DNA from: Lates calcarifer
Taxonomy: Eukaryota > Chordata > Actinopteri > Centropomidae
Assembly: GCF_001640805.2 (NCBI RefSeq)
Contig: NC_066852.1
Location: 9,284,194-9,348,193 of the forward strand
Reading direction: 5' to 3'
DNA length: 64,000 bases
The notes beneath the pieces are model-generated. The model did no database searches and had not been told where the DNA came from. It was given only the letters and a program-made list of their open reading frames with translations. The position numbers and the translations under genes were made by a program. This document shows positions 14,521 through 26,500 of the stretch, one piece after another. The number at the start of each line of letters is the position of its first letter. The first letter of the stretch is position 1.

Positions 14521-15928
14521 GTCTTGTTTATAGAAATGTACAAATACAATACAAATTTAACTCTCTCCATACTACAGAATGCTTACAATATGTTTGTGTT
14601 ACTAACCCAGATCACAATCAAATTTAAATCACAATAAAATGTAGTTTAGAAGTACCACATAGACTGACTATACTTTGTTCTACTTGGGTGGTTAGAATCA
14701 CTGGCTAGCAACAGTGATTTGGAATGACCTTACAGTTAGAGGAGTTCAATACATGTACAAACACATCTTTATCAATTAATCTATGAAGTAAACTGAATGT
14801 ATTTTCATCATCGCTTACTGAATCTGAACCTTTTAGCAGTGGAAATCTCCCTTACTACTGGGCTTAGCTTTGATTTTAGGATCTATAATTTCAAAGATGG
14901 ATGAAATGATGGCTCTTGTATCCACTTGTGGTTTTGTATAAAAAGGAAACCTTGTACCAAATTATTTCTGCTGTTTTGGTTCTGCCTGAAACTTTTTAAA
15001 CTTCTGCAGACAACCCAATCTTATGGTTACCATGTGGCACCAAGAGAGAGTTATATTTATCCCTCTGAGCTCCTCATGAGCATTATAAGCTAATCAACAC
15101 TTTTTCTCTCTGCCACAACACATTTCTTTCTGCCATGGCTGAAGAGAACACTTCCTTAATGAAAATGTAATTTACTGACCATAGACATTAGAGTTGTTTT
15201 TTTTAATTCAACGTTCAACCAGAAATGGGAAACTAATAATAAATAATAAAAATAAATAATTCTGGTATGTGTAAGTGTAAAATTCAGTATTTGTTGAAAT
15301 ACATGTATCATCTAAATATCTTTTAATCTCACATTCATTCCACTGTATGTGTGCATTTGATGTGGTGTAATGAGGATATGTATTCCACAGTTAATGCATC
15401 ATGAGAATATCCATCTCCCTGTCAGGTTCAATTTGGTTTGTCATTCATGTCCCTCTGTATGCATGATGAGTGCTAAGCAGACAATGGCCTGGATTCACAG
15501 ACCAGTTTAATAGGATAGGTAGGCATTAGAGGTAAGACTCTCCCAGCATCCAGGTTTACCAAATCCAGTGTGCCAAATCCACTGTGTGGCACACTGGGAG
15601 GTACACAGTGGTCGGTGGCAATAACTGGACTTTTTTCAGCACTTTCTGGGGAGACAAATAAGGTGAACTTTGATAAACTAATATCTGTTTAGTTGGAGAT
15701 GCACCAGTTGGGATATAAACTCTTATATACAAACTGTAATCTCAAAGGATTTTGTACTAACTTTTGAAAAAGCATTTTTTTTCTCACAAAGTTATTATCA
15801 GTGTTTTTAATTGTACTTGTGCTGTTGCTACTAGTCTATTTTCCATATTCAGTGTTGTGTTTCAGTTTTGTCATCTTTGTCTCTGAGCCTGTGGATTCCT
15901 GCCTCTGACCTCTGCTCCTCTCCCGCAG
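14521..15928. other. Intergenic sequence before the peripherin-family gene
   Basis: AT-rich sequence without a recognisable exon. A splice acceptor-like site (CTCCTCTCCCGCAG, ending 15928) suggests the exon carrying the next gene's start codon begins at 15929, with an upstream untranslated exon that I could not place. No cone-rod homeobox cluster was obvious. Confidence 0.4.
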
Positions 15929-16012
15929 ACAAAGCACAGCATCGTCCCTCGTCACCTTGTCGCTTTCCTTCCCCTATTCCCCCGGTAAGACTCAGGGCGC
16001 TTCTCTGCAAAC

Positions 16013-17154
16013 ATGGTCGTGATGAAGATGAAGTTCCCCTTTCAAAAAAGGGTGAAGCTAGCCCAGGGACTGTGGATCCTCTCCTGGTGTGCCACAGTGG
16101 CTGGGGCCATAACCTTCACCCTGGGGTGCATCCTAAAGACGGAGCTCCGCAGGAGGGCAGAGGTACTTTTTAAAACTTAAATGCTAGGACTTTGAGGCTT
16201 AGTTTATACCTCAAACATTTTGTTGTTAATTTTTTTTTTACATTTCAATTACAGTGACTGTAATTACTAATACTATTTTATGTTGCTGTACATGTAATGA
16301 TATTCCTCAGTGTAATAGAGACTGTAAAGTGGTGTGTGGTCCAATTTTGCTCATACAGAGAAAACAGACAACACATAAACTGCTAATAATGATTAGAAAT
16401 TCTGCTGTAAATATCTTTAAAAAAAATCCAGGGACAGTGTAAGTGATGACACATTAATGTAGTGATTTACATGAATAACATCGAGTGCACCAGACAAATA
16501 CCATCTGTGCCTATCCTGCTTTAAAATCGATTTAAAGTTTCCTGAAAGAATAAATATCTGATAGCAGGAAAGAAATGTCCTTGTTGGTTGGCAACCAGTG
16601 AGCGATAGATACACCTGTGACCCACTTTAGATCCTGACTCATCATTTGATAAACCAGGCTCTGTCAGTCCTGATCATCCTAATCCACACATTTGAAGCCT
16701 GTCATCACAACTTTGCTTTATTAACAAAACTACAACAGCTTCTATCTTATTTGGATGTATATGATTCTCACACTGAAAATGTTTGCATAATTTAATTATT
16801 TTCAGCTTCACAGGCATCATCTTCACTCATCTTTTACACTGTTTCTGGTATTTGTAAAAGTATCTAAATATCTTTTGAAATTATGAAGAATTTTTGAGAA
16901 AGAAAGGTTGTTTTGACCTTTTGACAGTTAAATCCTTTCGTAGCTGGGCTTATGACAGTTCTCCGTTTACACGCTGTACATGTGCACATTATGAATGGAA
17001 ATAAAAAAACAAAATGAGAGACATATGCAATAAATAAATAAACTGCAGAATTTATGAGGCTTATAACAATGTTATCATGTTATGCCACAGTGTTTATTAG
17101 TTCACATATCATTTTACTCCGAAGTAAAATTGATGTCATCAGTGTCACTGGATG

Positions 17155-17193
<39 letters not shown>

Positions 17194-19359
17194 GTGTAAA
17201 AACATAGTTCATGGGCTTATTCAGATATTCTCTTCTTAAAACTGAGATGTCAGATTTGCTTTCCACTAAAATCAATCACTTTAATTCTCATCTTGTCTGT
17301 GAGTTTCCACATTTCTGGCTCGTGCAGAGAATCTCTGCATTAATCAGCTGAGAACACTGCACATCCTGTTTCAGGAGCTTACTCATTTCCTGTTGAATAT
17401 ATAGCCATCAATCCATGTTATCTTTTTCAGTTCTGCAATTGTTCAAATACAAGAACTAGAACCTAAAAACACATATGCGCACAATACAAAATCACACATA
17501 CACTATACCCTCACAAAGCAATGGCACATTTAACAGGGTTAACTGTGTTTGCATATCTTCTGGTTTATGTACTTGGTTTTCACTCTCCTCAGTGACTGTA
17601 GCTTAAACAAACTTAAGGCCCAATAGTCTGTTCAATAGACTCTGATTAAACTGGCATGTTCTTAATTATGAGTATGTGTGACTGACTGTAAAGCTGAGAA
17701 CAAAAAATATCATATGTGCATTTAGGACATTTTAAATAAAGGGCTTTTAAAATACAAGAGAACACACACACACACACACGATGTATATAAAATGAGGCCA
17801 AATATTTATTTCCATCTACATTTAAAATTGCAGCCATTGAAACAAGCATGGTATCTTAAGTCTGAATATTTTACCATTCCAAAAGAATTATGTTTAAAAA
17901 AAATGTATGTTAAACAATAAATAGGATTTTGTACAGTGTACAGCATATGTTCATATGTTGAAAGATTGTCCATCATTTTTAACAACTTACATTTAGATTT
18001 TTTTTTTTTTCAAACAGTTGTAACTTATATTGTTTATATCTCTGTGTGACCTACTCACAGGTGATGGATAACACAGACATACATATTGTGCCCAACACCC
18101 TCATGATAGTTGGTCTGGCCTCTTTGGGGATCAACTACTTTTCCTCAAAGATCTGTCAGGATGCCCTGGATGCTGGGCGATTTCCTCGCTGGAAGAACTT
18201 CTTGAAGCCCTACTTTGCCGTCTCTTGTTTCTTCACTTCCCTCATGCTGCTGGGTGTCATCATGAGCTATGCAATGAAGGGCAGTCTGGAGTCCTCTCTG
18301 AAGGTTGGCTTGAGGAACGGCATCCGCTTCTACAAGGACACAGACACCCCAGGCCGCTGCTTCCAGAAACAGAACATCGATCGCCTGCAGATGGAGTTTC
18401 AGTGCTGTGGAAACAATGACTTCAGAGACTGGTTTGAGGTCCAGTGGATCAGCAACCGCTACCTTGATTTCAGCTCAAAGGAAGTGAAAGAGTAAGTTGT
18501 GGAAAAGTGGTGGGAGTGTGTTTCACACCAGTGAATATGTCTGGAAAAAGGAGTGTATCTAACTACAGTACTGATACATGTTTCCTTTGTTTCCTTAGCC
18601 GAATCAAGAGCAATGTGGACGGCCGTTACTTGTTAGATGGTGTCCCATTCAGCTGCTGCAACCCCAGCTCTCCACGGCCGTGCATCCAGTATCAGCTCAC
18701 CAACAACTCAGCTCACTATAACTACGAATATCAGACTGAGGAGCTCAACATCTACCTCCGAGGCTGCAGAGAGGCCCTGGTCAACTACTACATGGGTCTG
18801 ATGAACACCATTGGGGGTGGAGTGCTGTCAGTCTTCATCTTACAGGTATGCCATGAGAATAACCACAGTGGTCCCACAATGACAGAGATGGCTGTGCTGA
18901 GATTGTTGGTGGTTGGTCAAGGCATAAAATTGTTTTTTCAGGGTTTGATACAATTGTAAAGAGGTTATTAAATTAAACTACATTTAACATTGAGTCATGT
19001 GACAAAAATGCAATTTCTGCAGCTGTGTGATTCAAACATGTCATGACCGCTAGTCCCTCTGAAGCCATGATAATGGTCTGTTATGGACCCTGCTCTACAT
19101 CTAACTCGGTTCCCCATTTACCCACCTTCCTCCTTCCCAGGGTTCTGTGCTGGTAAGCTTGCGGCTCCTGCAGACTTCGATGGAGGCAGTGGCAGGGAAG
19201 GAAAACACAGAAATTGAGACAGAAGGGTACCTGCTGGAGAAGAGCGTGAAGGACACCATCATGGAGTACATCGACCCTGTGCTGAAGTTCCTCCTGCTAA
19301 CGAACCAGGTGGAGGAGGGCACTCCTGCAGCTGCCTCAGCTACCCCAGCTGCCACCTAA
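16013..19359 (+). CDS. Peripherin-2/ROM1 family photoreceptor disc-rim tetraspanin, 4 coding exons
   Basis: Exons: 16013-16162, 18061-18491, 18599-18845 and 19141-19359. They total 1047 nt and encode 348 aa (human PRPH2 346, ROM1 351). Residue numbering aligns with PRPH2. The N terminus has [14 protein letters not shown] leading into membrane span 1, and three more spans follow. The large second loop has all seven family cysteines: C150 (TPGRC), the CCG pair, SCC, RPC and RGC. N229 of the NNS glycosylation site is retained and the C terminus has NQVEEG. These proteins oligomerise through C150 disulfides to form and stabilise rod and cone disc rims. The loop ([28 protein letters not shown]) is far closer to PRPH2 than to mammalian ROM1. 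Linkage to 11q13-type genes instead favours rom1, so prph2-like versus rom1 is unresolved. An extra intron splits codons 50 and 51. AATAAA follows at 19757-19762. Confidence 0.93.
16163..18060 (+). other. Extra 1.9-kb intron inside the peripherin-family first exon
   Basis: The donor is GAG|GTACTT and the acceptor CTACTCACAG. In mammals the corresponding codons (about 1-194) are one exon. The intron contains a (CA)n tract at 17154-17191, a smaller one near 17763-17779, and no recognisable coding sequence. Confidence 0.8.
17154..17191. repeat. (CA)n microsatellite
   Basis: An uninterrupted CA dinucleotide run of about 18 units within the extra intron. Confidence 0.95.
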
Positions 19360-21980
19360 ACAGCACATGATGTACACACATGTAAATAATTTTTACACAG
19401 AGAGGGCGACCCGTGAACGATCATTTAGATTTGAAAAGAGAACTCGAAAAACACAGATTTCTATGAATTTCTCAGATTTAGGGATAGTATTTTTTATTGT
19501 CAGATGACAATCGCATATAAAGTAAATGTTTCCAGTACCACTGTACTTGCCCATTCAAATTTCATGTGCTGAACTGAAACCCTCTCTGTTAAGCATACTG
19601 TATAATACCAAAGAAGATTCCCACAGAAAACCACAGAAAATGATTTGTACCATTTTTGAGATACTTCTCAAAGTACTCCTTAAAATGAATAATCTGCTCA
19701 ATCACTCTTTTTTTTAAAGTTATATATATATATTTTTTTCTGTCATTTACATGAATAATAAACCCTTTATTGTTACACTTGTTTACAGCTCCACAAATAC
19801 ACAAAATCAGTTCACTGCTTTTGAATGTGATGTGCATTCCTAATTTAATTCTTATGATACTTGTCTGTATCAGAAGGAATAAAACAATCATCAATCAGTT
19901 ACTGGGTGAACAGAAATTCATGAGACTGGGTACAAAAAGGATTTTTGGTCCTTATAAAAAAAAGATGTAAAGCTGACTGTAGAGAGACATGAGGCATAAT
20001 GCTCTGCTGCACAACAGGAAAATGACATAACAGATGACTCATTAAAGTTTGAATTTACTAATTGCCTTATGGAGTGGAGTCACTTATTCCTCTTTTTTCT
20101 AATGTAAATACAATACATTTGGATATTGTAATTCTTCATATGTCACCCTCCATAACTGGTGCTCCAAGTTGCTACTTTCTCCCTGCCTCTCTTCTCCCTG
20201 CTAGTGAAAGGAATAGGATTAAGAAGACTGATCAGTGTCAGTAATGCACTGAAAGCCATCAAGTGTGTCCTCTGTTCTGTCACCTTTGTTAAAGCTGTTA
20301 ATCCAATTTGTTAATACTTAGCCTGCTGCCCTTGCAGTTAGACACCTGCGTCAGGTGGATGTAAGATGCAGAGTAAACTATGCAAAGGCTTTGTCTGCTT
20401 ATAAAAGTCGAAATACTGAAGAAAATAATAATATTGAGATTGATCAAACTGAGATTTAACTTTTTCAAATTCAGATACAGTGTGAAGAGGTTGTTATCTG
20501 TGTCTTATTGGACCTTTGATTAAGAAATTTTCGTTATAACTACACAAAAGGAAAATAACTGTACACATAAATACAACCCCCCTCCCCCATCTTCCCTCCA
20601 GGTGGTGAATTGAATATAAAATTTTGCACTCTCTTTATTATCAGAAATATATGATTTGGTTAATCTCTGAAATCTATTTGTAATGTCAATCCATGTCAAT
20701 GCTTTATTAAAAGCCCTTTTAAAAACATGACTGTATGTTGAGTGATTTTGAAAACTGATGTGAAAACAACACAAGTTTAACATATTTGGATGTCGTATCA
20801 CTAATACAGCTGTGAGAGGCTTCACATGTATTGTTAATGCAAAAGAGGCTGGTTGTATATCTCAATAAGACACAGCATTGCACTGTAAATACAAATAAGT
20901 TTATAGTTTAGAAGTTTTCTTTAAAAAATTAGGAAAGTGATCACCTTGGGAATTTTTCTGTGTCAAGTTGGGTTTAGAATGAATATGTGTTAATTGAATA
21001 AGCTGTACTTTTTAAAAAAAAAAAGAAGTATTTTATTAGATGTGAGCACTTAATGTGTCTCAGTATAATCAAATTTAATCAAGCTGTTACAACTCTATGA
21101 CCATGAGTCACATCAATATATTCTGCCAAAACAAGTGGGAATCACTTGAAATCCTCAATACCCTGAACTTAATGTGTCGTTATGTAGTCAACTTCACTAA
21201 AGTTGACATGAGTTCAGTTAAGTCATTAACATACAGTGTCAAAGCATTGTTTACTTTAGAATAAAATGCACCTAATTCAACACAGCAATCTAAGGGAATG
21301 AAAGTGAAGAAGATAGAGCTCAGGCAGACAACAGTCATGTCACCGCTACTAGTCCTCATGCTCATATTGGAGTGATGGTACTAACCATCTATCCATCTAT
21401 CTATCTATCTATCTATCTATCTATTACTTAAGACAGTATAAAATGAAACAAGCGTGTGGGCAAAAAGTAAAGAAAATTCAGTTTAAGCAAGTAAAATTAA
21501 AAGACTAGTATAAGTTAAGTTAAATGCACAATTTCACTTAAGTAAGAACATTGTTTGTATTTACGCTGCATGATTGGAATCCTGGATTTGTTACTAATTG
21601 CTGTTATACACGCCATGCCTTTTGTCTTTTGGTGAAACGTAAATGTTCAGGCTCACCACTAATGTCCAATATTTCCATCACAAAATTTGCTTATATAGCA
21701 TATGGTATTATATAAGTAATTCGTTACTCTTGTTTGAAACTTATGTGTCAAACTTATAATGTTTGAACATGGTAGCAGGTTATATCCATCACTATCAGAA
21801 TAATACAACACATACAGAGCATGTTTTACCCACTGTAAGTAAAAACCGTGCAGTATTCCTTTTGAGATATTGTGATATTATGACTTTTAATATGAAATAT
21901 GGTTTAACTTTGGCTGCAGACGTTGCTGAATAACTATAGCGGCAAACTACAGCAGATAAACAAAATTAATCTTCTGCTTG
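19360..21980. other. 3' UTR of the peripherin-family gene and spacer to frmd8
   Basis: Apart from the poly(A) signal at 19757-19762 and a CTAT tetranucleotide repeat at 21387-21425, this is AT-rich sequence with no supported exon. Open frames near 19589-19894 and 20520-20825 (minus) lack family resemblance. Confidence 0.5.
21387..21425. repeat. (CTAT)n tetranucleotide microsatellite
   Basis: About nine near-perfect CTAT units, with one interruption near the start. Confidence 0.95.
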
Positions 21981-21997
21981 CGTGTGTTACGGCTGGG

Positions 21998-22467
21998 ATG
22001 ACGTTTTGATCACGTGACGGGACGACGACGAGCTCAAGGGCATTTCGATTCATTGTCGGGATCGTACATTTTTGAACGGATCCCGTTCAAAATTGTCTAG
22101 AGCTAACTCAGTCTGTCAGTGTGCATGTTTTGAAATAAGCTCCCAACTAACACCTGGGAATATTTGCTTTTTAACTGTTTTAGTAGCTGTTTCAGTCATA
22201 AACATTTCAGTAAATGAGGTGTATCTAATATTGCGGAGTGACAGTCACACCCAGTGAAGAGTGATTCACAACAACCGAGTCGTTCGTCCTCCGTTCGCTC
22301 TGTAACTGTTGCAGCTGCCCGGAAAGCTAGTTTTAGACAGCTGGCTAGCCAAATACCAGCAGAATCGGTGATTAGCTAATGTATTTAGATACGGTATTTA
22401 CAAAATCCGCGGGATCTCTTATTCGGGATAAGTAGCGAGTGGAGGAAAATTTACGGGAACCTGGCAG
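21998..22467 (+). promoter_or_regulatory. frmd8: frmd8 promoter and untranslated first exon
   Basis: This is a locally CpG-richer stretch. It contains TGACGTTT (21999-22006), an E-box CACGTGAC (22011-22018) and a perfect 10-bp inverted repeat with a 3-bp spacer (22070-22092). An exon ends at 22467 (CTGGCAG|GTACGT). The first coding exon starts after the acceptor that ends at 23562. No TATA box is evident, as expected for a housekeeping promoter. The transcription start is not determined. Confidence 0.45.
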
Positions 22468-23569
22468 GTACGTGGATAACAGTGTTCCATCACTTGCCGT
22501 TAATAGTAGCTGTATCACAGTGTTGGACAAAACACAAAAAGTTAGCCAACTAACCACATAGATTAGGTGGCCAAATTGTTATAAACGCATGACTGAAATG
22601 TATTAATAGGTCAGAAAGTATCGTAGTAATGTTAGTTTATCATTAACCAGGACGGTAACTCCTCCTGCCTTCAAGCTAACTTAGCCAACGCTAACGAACT
22701 GAAGTTTAGTAGCTCCCTGGAATATCTCAGCCATTGTTTGGGCATGTATGGGACAATCCAGTTAAACTTGGGTAGCTTGCTAACCTCATTTGCACGGGCC
22801 TCTGGTTGTTGCCTTTGTACCTCTGTGTTTACCACCACTCTGTAACGTTATCTAGGCTATCGTATCGATGTTCTAAGCCATATTAAAATACTATATGGGT
22901 TTGAGAAATATTGAAATGCTGGGGCCAAACGATCATTTCAGCTAAACAGGAAGAGGTCAACAGTGGTCGACTGGGATGTTCTGATTTTACAGGGTCTTTT
23001 CCGGTCTAATGCCACATGGTGGCACTGGTGCATAGTGAAACCTGGACTAAATTAGCCTGATTACTTATTTATTGAAACATGACTAAAGGAAATGGATGAA
23101 GTGGCATACGTCAGTGAGAAAGAGCCAGCCATTCATGTTGCTAATATCTGTCTAGTCATCTCTGAAGCAGTTATCAAGGCTTTATTAGAGGGTGTGTGAG
23201 ACTAAAACAGAAGTATAACATATAACTATGTTAGTTTGAATTCCTCTGTCCCTCATCAGACAGTTAAAGATATGAAGCATTCTGCAAGGCTAGATGTAAG
23301 GCAGCTGCAGATGTGTTGCCCATGTTGGCATTTGTTACATATGAAGAGTTTTCATGTAAAATGTTTGTCAGCTTTGATGCTGGGTTTTGTTTTTGTTTTG
23401 TTTTTTTAAATACCCAAATTACGCAGTAATGCAGCTCTGAACTACTTTTCCAGTCCAGGCTTGTATGCTTTTTCAGACTGTTCCTAAAATATGCTGTAAT
23501 GTAAATGTTATGTTACTGTGTATATATTGTGACAGATTTTGAATTTGGTCTTTGTTTTTCAGATTAGAA

Positions 23570-26500
23570 ATGGAAGGAGATGACTGCAGTTTTCCTCCAG
23601 ATTCATCAGATGGTCACTCTCAAAGAGGAAGTGTTGCTTCCTCTGCAACACTTTCCCGTGGTATGGTGCTGCAAATAATGATATAACTCGATGAGAATTA
23701 AATGTATCCCTCTGTGTTTTCTAACATGCAGTATTTTTATTTGTAGCAAATTAAAAAAATGTTTTAGTTTTTATGTAGTGTTGTTTCTATTTGACTTATT
23801 TCTTTTGGCAATTTTAATTTTTTTTGATTTCGTGTATTTGTGATTGTTTACACAGCTCAAGATGTGCTTGTGTACCTGTTTGGTGACAGTGCAGTCCACT
23901 TATCTGTAGAGGGGCTTGGCAGCGTCACTGTGCAGGAGCTGGGCCGCAGTGTTCGCGAGGCTCTCCATGTTCCTGAGTCTGCACAGGATGCTTTTGCCTT
24001 CTGGTTGTGTTCTCCACTGCTGGGTAAGAACTTTGCTCAGTGGGCCCAAATGATAAAAACAAGTTATATATTCAAAGTATCACAAGGACCAGAGCAGGGA
24101 AACAAGGCATACCACAGTTTTATATTTTATTTCTTCCATACTCCTCAGAATTGCAGTTAAAAGTGAGGCATCAACCATACAAACTGTGTCGGCAGTGGCA
24201 GGACCTGCTGTATCGCTTCACCGAGGCATCAGAGGAAGACATTTCACAAGGTGAGACTTTGGTCTGTATGGTGCTGTGTTTACTTGCACTAGTAAGTATT
24301 TTTTCAGTTTTTTTTTTTCTTTAATTGTCGAAATAAGAAATCTGGTTTCTTTAATCAAGGCATGACAGTGACCCGTTTGGGGAAAGAGTGGTGGTGATAG
24401 CAGTGTGAAGAAAAGGAAAGATCATTACTTGTAGCAATATACCTTAAATTCATTCATCTGAGACTGAAAAAAGGCTTCCTTCTTTTCAGGGTACAACATC
24501 ATATATCTACTAAAACATGTAAAATATATCAGCTTTGGCTCAAAAATATAGTATAATATAGTAAACAGTTTATCCAGGCATATGTAGATTCACTCTCTGT
24601 TTTCCTGCCTGAAGCCTGTTCCTCTCAATGGCCTAGTTTCTTGTGTCCAAACACTGTGTGTCTGTGTATGCCAAGCACAGCCTGTTTGTTTTTTTCTGCA
24701 GCTGTTCCCTGCGGATTTGTAGCTTACTTATAAATTGTTGGTGCTTAGTAGCTTAGCCAGGGTAAATAAAGGATAAAAGTGCTGTCAGGTGTGTCTGGAA
24801 TAAATAAAGGGAAAAGGAGGTAGCTGGCACGATGAGCAATAAACACCTGTGGCTGGTCAGGAAAAGAAAAGGCTGGAACATGGAAAACCTGCATCAAGAG
24901 AAAACAGAGAAGAAGAGTTTAAGTGAATACAGGACATATATTTATACTGTTGTAGCAGAAATGCACCAAATAATCATTGGAAAATCCAATTTACACTTGT
25001 TTTATGGGGCACCACTGTCCAATTTTGGGACGGAAATTGGAGATATTAATTTTGATATCAATATTCAATTTTAATATCCACACCGCAAATTTTAATCAGT
25101 CTGATATCTAAGATCGTGATTTCTCGATCCAGGGATCTGGCTCACCATTGCAAAGAAACACACAAAACTGCTGGGTCTACATGTGTATTTACAATTTATT
25201 GATTACTAAAGTGAATATATATGTATATATATAAAGAGTGAAAACATCAGGTAAAATGAGTAGAGTAATCTGGTGGAGGCAAATCGTTTACTCTGTAACT
25301 ATAATCTAATTGTACTGAATTTTGAGATGTCAATTGATGAGGAAAATTAAAGTTTACTTATTTTATCATCAACCCTTGTCGTGAGCAGAATGTTAAGACC
25401 GGCCTACTGTGAGTTGCGGCAGCTGCAGACTTGGCTGGAATCCAGGTGGCTGAGGTTGTGGTGGTAACCATGGAAATGCAGGATCCAGGTGGATTCTCCC
25501 GGAGGATGTGTCTCTGGTTAACACGGTGATGGGTTGTAGACTTTCTGTCTCTGCAAACAGGTTTCTTTGCAGGTGGTCGTGTATCTGCGGGCCTCTCTTG
25601 CGGGTTGAGGAAAAATAAGCTTTTGCGTAGCCTACTTAGTGTTTGCTGGATAACTTTAGAGGAGGCTGGTGTTGGCCAGGTGACTCTAAAAGTGTCAAAA
25701 ATCTTCAGAATAAAAACGCAGGATTATCAAAGTTCTAAGTGTACAGATACTTTTGTTCCTTTGGCTTAACTTGACGTTGCTTGGCTTGCGCGTATAGATA
25801 AAAGAAAAAGTTACTTGCGGAGCACGTGGTGGAAAGAGAATAAAGGAACAGAGAAAATTAAAGTGCACGGTGAGTGGCTGTGTAGCTTGGAGCTTATTTA
25901 AACCAAAGGCACTTATCTTTTGTGCGCCAGAGTTTTTATTCTCTTTGAGGATAGTGTCAGGTTTAAAGGCGGAATGAGGTGGTTTCAGCCAATCAGGATT
26001 TTCTGTCCTCACTTTCTTTGTCTCAGTTAGAGCGAAATATGATCTCTTTATAAACTCTAAATTATTATTCTTAAATACTTGCGCATATATTACATATTCA
26101 CTTTCCACCATGATCAATTGAGACATTGTACAAGGTGAGATATAACTTGATGGCGCTAATACTTAAAGAAAGACAATGCATCAATACCAACGTGAATTAA
26201 AACACATTATTTGCAAATCTTAACAAAATTAAGCTGATTAGCTGATAAAGCTGAAGTAATGTGGCCAGTATTCTGGTCTGGTTACAACACGAATGTGACA
26301 TAATTTATGACTAGAGGTCTGGTGTAGAGGAAGATAAACAAGGAGGTTAGGTCTGTGGATCTGAGAGAGTCCAATCTGCATAGTTCTTTTTCAGGTTTGC
26401 TTATAAAGTAACAGTTGAATGTTTAATGCAGAGACAAAGTTTATTGCAATAGAATGAATATTTGGAGAGTGTTTATTCATAAGTTCCTGATGAACTGGGG

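Noticed and set aside
25695..26126. 143-codon minus-strand frame in frmd8 intron 3
   Set aside because: No recognisable domain, motif or splice partner. It could be transposon-derived but I cannot assign a family.
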